A stretch of DNA of 64,000 nucleotides from Pseudomaricurvus sp050633365 (GTDB lineage: Bacteria > Pseudomonadota > Gammaproteobacteria > Pseudomonadales > Cellvibrionaceae), in contig JBOEGJ010000045.1 of the NCBI GenBank assembly GCA_050633365.1, forward strand, positions 148,770 to 212,769, given 5' to 3'. Both the position numbers and the translations under genes were made by a program. Of this stretch, positions 59,010 through 64,000 are shown piece after piece. Numbering within the stretch: the stretch's first letter is position 1; each line of letters opens with the position of its first letter. The notes below the pieces were generated by a model, which saw nothing but the letters and a program-made list of their open reading frames with translations, was not told where the DNA came from and made no database searches.

Positions 59010-61742
59010 ATGTTTGCAGATTCAGGCCAGACAGCTCAGATCAAGCCTCGGCGTTTGTCGATTAGCGCGGGATTCAAACCCAAAAAGCTGTCTCTGTGTG
59101 TGGCGATACTGTCGTGTTCTTTGGCGCAACCGCTGTGGGCGTTAGGGCTTGGAGAGATTCATTCCAACTCGTTGCTAGGCGAGCAGTTGCGCGCCCGTAT
59201 TGCCGTCATTGGAGAGGATCAAAACCTCGCCGCCGCCGACGTTCTTGCCTCCCGTATTAGCGCCTCCGAGGCCGAGCGGTTGGGGATCGATCTTATGTCC
59301 GATGGTCGCGGTATACAGGTCAAAGCCGTCGAAACCGCTAAGGGCGTGATGCTCGAGGTGAGCTCACGTCAAATCATCAACGAACCCTTCCTCAATTTTG
59401 TGGTTAAGCTCGAATGGCCATCGGGCTCGGTCTATCGTGAATACACCCTGTTATTGGACTTGCCCGTCGCGCCAGCTCAGGCCAGTGCATCTCAGGCCAG
59501 TGCATCTCAGTCTAGAGCGCCTCAATCGATAGTCGCTAGTGGCAAGACCAACGTCCCTCAGAATTTTGCGCCTAGAGCGTCGGGTGTCGATTCGGCTCAA
59601 GACTACCGAGTCCAAATCGGCGACAGCTTGTTCACTCTGGCCGAGCAATGGTTGCTTCGTCAGGGCGGGGCAGCCACTGGCGCCTCTCTCGAGTCGGTTG
59701 CCAAGTGGTTGATCGAGAATAACCCTCGCGCCTTTGCCGGCGGCAATGCCAATCAGTTAATGGCGGGTGCCCTGTTAACCTGGCCGGCCAGTGCCGAGTC
59801 TGTGATGGCCGCGGGCGCGGCTCGACAACTAGCGCAGAACTCCAAACAGAGTGCTGAGTTTTCATCATCGACTGGGTCTTCATCATTGACTGAGGCTTCT
59901 TCGTTGATGACATCAGAGCAGAGCTCCAAGCCTATTGAGGCTCGCGATGGTTTTACCGTTGGGGGTGAGGCCTCATTTATCCATACGCCCGAGTACTCCC
60001 AAGCCAGCTTGAAACTCGGCGGCAATCTCGGAGATAGTCTCGGCGAGGATCCATGGCAGCTGGTGTCAGTGCCGCGCTCGTCCCAAGCGCAAGCCTCGAT
60101 CGAGGCCACTCATGCATCGTTGATAGCTTCCGACGCGCAATCGCATTCTCAAACTCGGTCCCTTGTAGTTAAGACCCAAGCAGTTAAGACCCAAGCAGTT
60201 AAGACCCAAGCAGTTAAACCCAGCGCCATGCGTCTTCGTCTTGGCGCAGCGCCTAACTTGGCCAATCAAAGGGTCAGTGACTTGTCCCAAGAGGGTATAG
60301 AAGAATCCCTCGCGGCGGTGGTGCAAAGCCAGTTAGACGTGACCCACGAAGTCATCGATCAGTTGCGTCGCGATAATACCGATCTTCGCGCCCAGTTAAC
60401 CCGCCTAGAGCAATCGGAGTACCTCACCACGCTCACCGAACTGGTACGGCTGCAAGGTTTGCAATTGGCGGCACTACAGGCGCAGCAGCAATCCCAGCTG
60501 GCTTCTCAAACAGGCGAAACTCAAGACGCCAGAGCAACCCTCAATGCCGACAGCGCAGCGCTTGCCGGCCAGACCCGTGTATCTGAAACGTCACAGCTGA
60601 GCGCACAAACACCAGCCTCTGGCCCCGTCATGGCCAGTCTTTTCGCCGAGGTGCACGCCGCTGGATTGGCCTCTTACGCGCCTGCGGCACAAGGCTTCTC
60701 GCCCATTGGCGGCGCCAACTCGGCAGCAAACTCAAGCGCTAGCGCGCGAACTCCAAACAGCAGTCCCGGTCTCGAACGGTGGGGCTTTAACGTGCCAGCG
60801 TCGCCTACGATAGGTAATTCGATCGGTAATTCGATCGGTGCGGCGACTCTATTGCGTTGGGTCCCATTGTTCTTGTTTCCCCTAATGTTGATGGGGGTGT
60901 ACTTACTCGTCACCTTGCGTCGTCAACATCGCTTTGAATTTGCCGCCGCTCGCGCCGCCGATATTGATCTTAGCCGCGATCAACCTGCGCATCAGGTCGC
61001 CGGTGAGGTTGGCGATCAAGAGCGCGCTACCAGCGGTTTCAGCCTCGAGAGCCTCGCCGATCTCACCCTGGCGCAACACACCAGCGATCCCGCCGGCTTT
61101 CAGGCATCGCTGAGCGCCTTTCGGGAGCAGAGCGGTCGTGATGAACTGGTCACAGACACCAATGAACTGCTCGATCGTCAAACCATGGCAGCGCTGCTCG
61201 AGCGCAGCTTGCGCGAAGCCGATGTTCAATCGGCAACTCGGCCCGACTTATCCAATAATCTGTTTTTGAGCGAGGTGGGGGTGTCACTAGATGCTGAAGC
61301 TACACAGGTAGACGAACAGCTCGACCAAGCCTTTGGCAGCGCCATGCAACAGGTGTTTGGCGAGAACAGCTTGGCGAGATCGGATAGCCAGCGCGAAGAG
61401 CATACCGGTGGTCCTGCAGTGATTCAGCCAGCGATGCTACCAACCGCGGTAGACGCCGAATACATTAGCGACAATGTCATCCCCTTCGAGCGCCCTCAGT
61501 CGGGGGAGTCTCAGAAAGGCGCAGGTCGCGACCAGAAAGGCAGCAGCAACAACAACAGCGACGAAGCGCTCAAACGCCGCATCCGCGATAAAGTCTGTCA
61601 CTACCATCCGCCCAAACCCGAAGAGGCCGGCTACATCGTGCAAGAGGGGCTCGAGAGCATGGACCAATACCTCAACATCGAAATGATCGAGGCTCCAGAA
61701 GTTAGTCTCGACCAAAGCCAAGACCATCCGCAAAAAGACTGA
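59010..61742 (+). CDS. FimV/HubP-like polar scaffold protein
   Basis: This 910-residue protein has the FimV N-terminal domain after a signal region: LGLGEIHSNSLLGEQL, ending in NEPFLNFVVKLEWPSG near residue 140. A LysM-type peptidoglycan-binding segment follows (YRVQIGDSLFTLAEQW, about 200-215). A coiled coil (about 430-490), one transmembrane helix near 615-635 (LFLFPLMLMGVYLLVTL) and an acidic cytoplasmic part come next. Instead of the usual FimV C-terminal TPR motif, it ends with the short domain shared with the upstream gene (RIRDKVCHY, YIVQEGLESMDQYLNIEMIE). GGGAG/AAGG precedes the ATG. FimV/HubP proteins organise polar pili, chemoreceptors or secretion. Confidence 0.82.
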   Translation: MFADSGQTAQIKPRRLSISAGFKPKKLSLCVAILSCSLAQPLWALGLGEIHSNSLLGEQLRARIAVIGEDQNLAAADVLASRISASEAERLGIDLMSDGRGIQVKAVETAKGVMLEVSSRQIINEPFLNFVVKLEWPSGSVYREYTLLLDLPVAPAQASASQASASQSRAPQSIVASGKTNVPQNFAPRASGVDSAQDYRVQIGDSLFTLAEQWLLRQGGAATGASLESVAKWLIENNPRAFAGGNANQLMAGALLTWPASAESVMAAGAARQLAQNSKQSAEFSSSTGSSSLTEASSLMTSEQSSKPIEARDGFTVGGEASFIHTPEYSQASLKLGGNLGDSLGEDPWQLVSVPRSSQAQASIEATHASLIASDAQSHSQTRSLVVKTQAVKTQAVKTQAVKPSAMRLRLGAAPNLANQRVSDLSQEGIEESLAAVVQSQLDVTHEVIDQLRRDNTDLRAQLTRLEQSEYLTTLTELVRLQGLQLAALQAQQQSQLASQTGETQDARATLNADSAALAGQTRVSETSQLSAQTPASGPVMASLFAEVHAAGLASYAPAAQGFSPIGGANSAANSSASARTPNSSPGLERWGFNVPASPTIGNSIGNSIGAATLLRWVPLFLFPLMLMGVYLLVTLRRQHRFEFAAARAADIDLSRDQPAHQVAGEVGDQERATSGFSLESLADLTLAQHTSDPAGFQASLSAFREQSGRDELVTDTNELLDRQTMAALLERSLREADVQSATRPDLSNNLFLSEVGVSLDAEATQVDEQLDQAFGSAMQQVFGENSLARSDSQREEHTGGPAVIQPAMLPTAVDAEYISDNVIPFERPQSGESQKGAGRDQKGSSNNNSDEALKRRIRDKVCHYHPPKPEEAGYIVQEGLESMDQYLNIEMIEAPEVSLDQSQDHPQKD
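59476..59505 (+). repeat. In-frame 15-bp tandem repeat in the FimV-like gene
   Basis: Two copies of a 15-bp unit (CTCAGGCCAGTGCAT type, boundaries approximate) encode a Q-A-S-A-S repeat between the FimV N-terminal domain and the LysM segment. Confidence 0.6.
60171..60215 (+). repeat. In-frame 15-bp minisatellite in the FimV-like gene
   Basis: Three exact copies of AAGACCCAAGCAGTT encode K-T-Q-A-V three times in the linker before the coiled coil. Confidence 0.9.
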
Positions 61743-61809
61743 GCTTGGGCGGCGGTAAGAAGCCGCTCAGGCCAAGCCTCAGTCATCTAAGCTACTGAAA
61801 AATAAAAGG

Positions 61810-61837
61810 TTGACAGCTAAGGCACGGGTGATAGAAT
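61810..61837 (+). promoter_or_regulatory. Sigma-70 promoter of tRNA-Ala
   Basis: TTGACA (61810-61815) and TAGAAT (61832-61837) are 16 bp apart, followed by a G/C-rich discriminator (GCGCTCCG). This is typical of stable-RNA promoters under stringent control and lies about 35 bp before the tRNA. Confidence 0.8.
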
Positions 61838-61872
61838 GCGCTCCGCTTTCGAAGGAAAGCACCCAAAAAGAT

Positions 61873-61912
61873 GGGGCCTTAGCTCAGCTGGNNATCCCGC
61901 TAGGCTCCACCA
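61873..61912 (+). tRNA. tRNA-Ala broken by an assembly gap (NN)
   Basis: The 5' half GGGGCCTTAGCTCAGCTGG (61873-61891) is a tRNA-Ala acceptor and D arm. After two Ns (61892-61893), the sequence resumes in the T arm and ends AGGCTCC-ACCA at 61912. The acceptor strands pair with G3-U70, the identity element of tRNA-Ala. About 36 of the roughly 76 bases are missing, including the anticodon, so the isoacceptor cannot be read. The Ns mark a collapsed gap between contigs. A sigma-70 promoter lies upstream and a terminator downstream. Confidence 0.9.
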
Positions 61913-61917
61913 AATTG

Positions 61918-61951
61918 AAAAGCTCGTACAGAAATGTACGGGCTTTTTTTG
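61918..61951 (+). terminator. Rho-independent terminator of tRNA-Ala
   Basis: A 10-bp stem (61920-61929 with 61936-61945, including one G-T pair) with a 6-base loop is followed by a T run. Confidence 0.85.
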
Positions 61952-62413
61952 TATGTGGGGTTTGGCTTTTAAGGTGTCAATCCACTGATCTTATCGATCC
62001 CAGGTTCACTTTTCCTCTCTTGCAATCGCCCGAGTCTTCTTCGCTTTTCTCTCGCGGAGCAAAATGTGATTTCTCGCCGCTTAATGTTGGTCTCTTAGGT
62101 GGTAAAGCATTCCGCAGGCGTATCCCGTCGCCGAGCCCTTTCTGCCGGTGAGGGTTCTAACTGATTTGAATTTAGTAGATTTAAATTGTTGAAACATTGC
62201 TTCCGGATGGTACAGTTAGTCCTTTAGTATGAAGCTTGACTGATGGATATTGCGCCAAGTCATACGATATAAGGATAGACCCACTCGCCAAGGATAAAGA
62301 GGTAATGGCTGAGAAACCCTGCCTGTTATTGGATATTTTTCAAAATCCAGCGTTATCGAGACTTAATCTCCCAAATCAGGCCTACCAAGCCAATATGAAA
62401 TGGGGTTCTGGTA
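61952..62413. other. Intergenic region upstream of the HNH gene
   Basis: No gene is firmly supported. A possible sigma-70 promoter, TTGAAA (62189-62194) and TACAGT (62211-62216) with a 16-bp spacer, could serve the HNH gene. A 39-codon frame from ATG 62305 ends 11 bp inside the HNH gene and could be a coupled leader, but its evidence is weak. Confidence 0.4.
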
Positions 62414-63337
62414 ATGACGTCTGAATTAGCCGTTATCAATGCCGCCTTTGAACATGTAAAGACGCTTGAACGGCTCTATGGAGATTCGATTCCCTCTGCT
62501 GCCATTGAGCAGGGGTTTCGCTTTGGTGGTGAGACGGTACTACTGATGAATCGCGCCGGCGGTATTTTTAAGCCGCGGCAGATGCAGCAGGGAGTTCTGA
62601 GTATCAAGACGACCATTCCTCGTAAAGGCGCTAGCGCCAATATCTATAACGATCATTCGGTCGATGATGGTTACTATCAGTATTCGCTGCAACAAGGCGA
62701 TCCCTATGGCGGTCGCAATAAGTGTTTGTGGCAAGCGTTCGAAAACAAGCAACCCTTTATCTATTTCCACGCCATAGCGCCAGCCGTCTATCAGGCATTG
62801 TGGCCTTGTTTCATTGAGGATATCTCTGCGACTGAAGGCTATGCCAAAGTTCTAGTTGGCAGTGCTCGATCTAATGGTTTGAGTAAGGAGGGCAATTACT
62901 CCGTTCCTAACGAAATCGAAAGTCGATACTTGGTGCGAGAGACAAAAGTGCGTTTGCATCAGTCTTCTTTTCGCGCTGCAGTGTTGGGGGCTTATAAAAA
63001 TCGTTGTGCGATTACGGATATGGCTGAGACTCGATTGATCGAAGCGGCTCATATTGTTCCCGATTCTCAGGTGAACGGAAGCCAGTTGGTAAACAATGGC
63101 ATCGCGCTGAGTAATCTGCACCATCGCGCTTTTGATCGGAATCTTCTGGGAATTGATGGGGATTATCGGATTCATGTTTCATCGGGGATTAAAGAGCAGT
63201 TTCCCAATGAATTTGTCGAGAATGCGTTTGCTGCTTGTGATAACGCGTTATTGAAATTACCTGTGGCTAAAGATTTGTACCCGGATAGGGACAGTTTGGC
63301 GGCGCGGTTTGAGGTTTATCAGAAAGTTAGTTGCTGA
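62414..63337 (+). CDS. HNH endonuclease (HNH_2 type)
   Basis: This 307-residue protein has a C-terminal HNH nuclease domain: KNRCAITDM near 199 (only one of the usual zinc-knuckle cysteines is evident), EAAHIVPDSQ with the first catalytic His, NNGIALSNLHHRAFDRN with the Asn and second His, then LLGIDGDY. The N-terminal part (PRKGASANIYND, DGYYQYSLQQGDP) is the accessory domain commonly fused to such nucleases. Relatives act in restriction of foreign or modified DNA. No methyltransferase or other defence partner is visible before the window ends. Placement after a tRNA gene fits accessory DNA, though no integrase is seen. Confidence 0.85.
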   Translation: MTSELAVINAAFEHVKTLERLYGDSIPSAAIEQGFRFGGETVLLMNRAGGIFKPRQMQQGVLSIKTTIPRKGASANIYNDHSVDDGYYQYSLQQGDPYGGRNKCLWQAFENKQPFIYFHAIAPAVYQALWPCFIEDISATEGYAKVLVGSARSNGLSKEGNYSVPNEIESRYLVRETKVRLHQSSFRAAVLGAYKNRCAITDMAETRLIEAAHIVPDSQVNGSQLVNNGIALSNLHHRAFDRNLLGIDGDYRIHVSSGIKEQFPNEFVENAFAACDNALLKLPVAKDLYPDRDSLAARFEVYQKVSC

Positions 63338-63399
63338 GGTTGGGGCTGGCGTAGTGTAGCGGCGTTCCGGCTGGTGTTTTTGTGTGAGCATGGATTGTT

Positions 63400-64000
63400 A
63401 TGGAAAAGGGATATAAGTATCTGCAGATGGCGGGGCTTGCGCTGAGTGTGTTTGTGCCTGCTTTGTTGTTGGCGGGGTATTCTTGGCGGTTGGGGTATGT
63501 TTCCACTTTTGGGTTGAATCCTGAGATTATTGAGAAAGGGTTGGCTGATGTTGTTGTGGAGAGCTGGGTGGTTGGGGTTCAGGTTGTTGCGTTCGTGCTG
63601 CCCAAATTTATCTATTTGCCAATTGTATGGGGGGGGCTCTTCCTGTTTTTCTTGGGGCTACTGTATTTTCTTACGTATTTGAAAAAGCGAGGCTCATTGT
63701 CCCTGTTTGCTGAGGAGATAACTCTAGAGAATCAAGGGGGAAGTTACTTCGGGCTGACGTTATGGCATTGGAAGTTGCTGTCCGAGGCTATGGAGGATGT
63801 TGGTAATTGGTTGTATTGGCCATTTTTGGTTTTGGCTATTGCTGGGTGCGTTGTGATGTTTCCATTCGAAAAAGGGAAGCAGTCTGCGCTGGAGCAGTTG
63901 GTGGAGTTTCGGACGAATGGTTGTACTGAGCATGGGTTTTGTACTCGGTTGTTGGCGGTTGATGGTGGGGAAGAAACGCTTGTTGCTGAGGGGATTGTGG
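63400..64000 (+). CDS. Membrane protein, 3'-truncated by the window end
   Basis: An ATG at 63400 opens a frame of 200 codons that runs to the right edge without a stop. It has about three hydrophobic segments: around 10-25 (MAGLALSVFVPALLLAGY), 65-95 (PIVWGGLFLFFLGLLYFL) and 145-160 (YWPFLVLAIAGCVVMF), with hydrophilic stretches between them and a cysteine pair near the end. I do not recognise the family. Codon choice is striking: many TTG, GGG and GTT codons, unlike the Alg or gltX genes, which suggests different ancestry. No good ribosome site precedes the ATG. It lies 62 bp after the HNH gene. Confidence 0.6.
   Translation, partial: MEKGYKYLQMAGLALSVFVPALLLAGYSWRLGYVSTFGLNPEIIEKGLADVVVESWVVGVQVVAFVLPKFIYLPIVWGGLFLFFLGLLYFLTYLKKRGSLSLFAEEITLENQGGSYFGLTLWHWKLLSEAMEDVGNWLYWPFLVLAIAGCVVMFPFEKGKQSALEQLVEFRTNGCTEHGFCTRLLAVDGGEETLVAEGIV

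Noticed and set aside
61810..62151. Frame crossing the tRNA-Ala and the N run
   Set aside because: It overlaps the tRNA promoter, the tRNA and the terminator, and depends on undefined bases.
62305..62424. 39-codon frame overlapping the HNH start by 11 bp
   Set aside because: Its AGAGG site is only 2 bp from the ATG and the protein is unrecognised; a coupled leader is possible but unsupported.

Overview
The window looks like a chromosomal segment of a gammaproteobacterium, probably a marine or surface-associated relative of the Cellvibrionales/Pseudomonadales. This rests on protein families: FimV-like proteins, an alginate-type gene set, an exosortase-A (XrtA/PEP-CTERM) polysaccharide locus, an H-NOX nitric-oxide module, gltX and a tRNA-Ala. 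No 16S rRNA or other strong taxonomic marker is present. A two-base N run inside the tRNA-Ala shows this is a draft assembly.

Region 1 (2-10955, + strand) is the distal part of an XrtA-associated exopolysaccharide locus. It holds a 5'-truncated sugar transferase, an amidotransferase, a glycosyltransferase, a glycosyltransferase fused to a CapK/PaaK-like adenylating domain, an O-ligase, an acyl carrier protein, a fused hydrolase-2/hydrolase-1 protein and a low-molecular-weight phosphatase. Two further XrtA-signature genes, an acyl-CoA ligase and a PLP decarboxylase, lie at 28693-31631 on the - strand. The exosortase itself is not in the window.

Region 2 (10945-28679) lies between the two XrtA blocks. 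A tightly packed seven-gene - strand operon (10945-20664) encodes two ATP-grasp proteins (one fused to a GNAT/FemAB-like acyltransferase), two polysaccharide deacetylases, an asparagine-synthetase-like protein without its glutaminase cysteine, a DUF2264 protein and a GT2. Around it are a TPR protein, further GT2 enzymes, a Wzx-like flippase, a methyltransferase-like membrane protein, a small MITE-like element sitting on a stop codon, and a membrane-anchored kelch/beta-helix protein.

Region 3 (31766-36213) is a nitric-oxide signalling module: H-NOX sensor, soluble histidine kinase, sigma-54-dependent response regulator, and a divergent response regulator with a degenerate HD-GYP domain. Region 4 (36168-53999) is an unusual alginate-like system. 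A type I secretion ABC protein with several lost ATPase motifs, an HlyD adaptor and an RTX/DUF4114 protein sit beside alg8 and alg44 on the - strand. AlgI/J/F/X-like acetylation genes and an outer-membrane barrel lie on the + strand, followed by algD and algA. AlgK, AlgE, AlgG and AlgL homologues are not seen. I find sigma-54 -24/-12 promoters in front of alg44, algI and algD. A shared 17-18 bp motif lies about 80-100 bp upstream of each, suggesting that one enhancer-binding protein controls the whole system. The sigma-54 regulator of region 3 is the obvious candidate.

Region 5 (54136-64000) holds a small hypothetical gene, gltX with its terminator, two FimV-like inner-membrane proteins sharing an unusual C-terminal domain, a tRNA-Ala broken by the assembly gap, an HNH endonuclease and the start of a membrane protein with distinct codon use.
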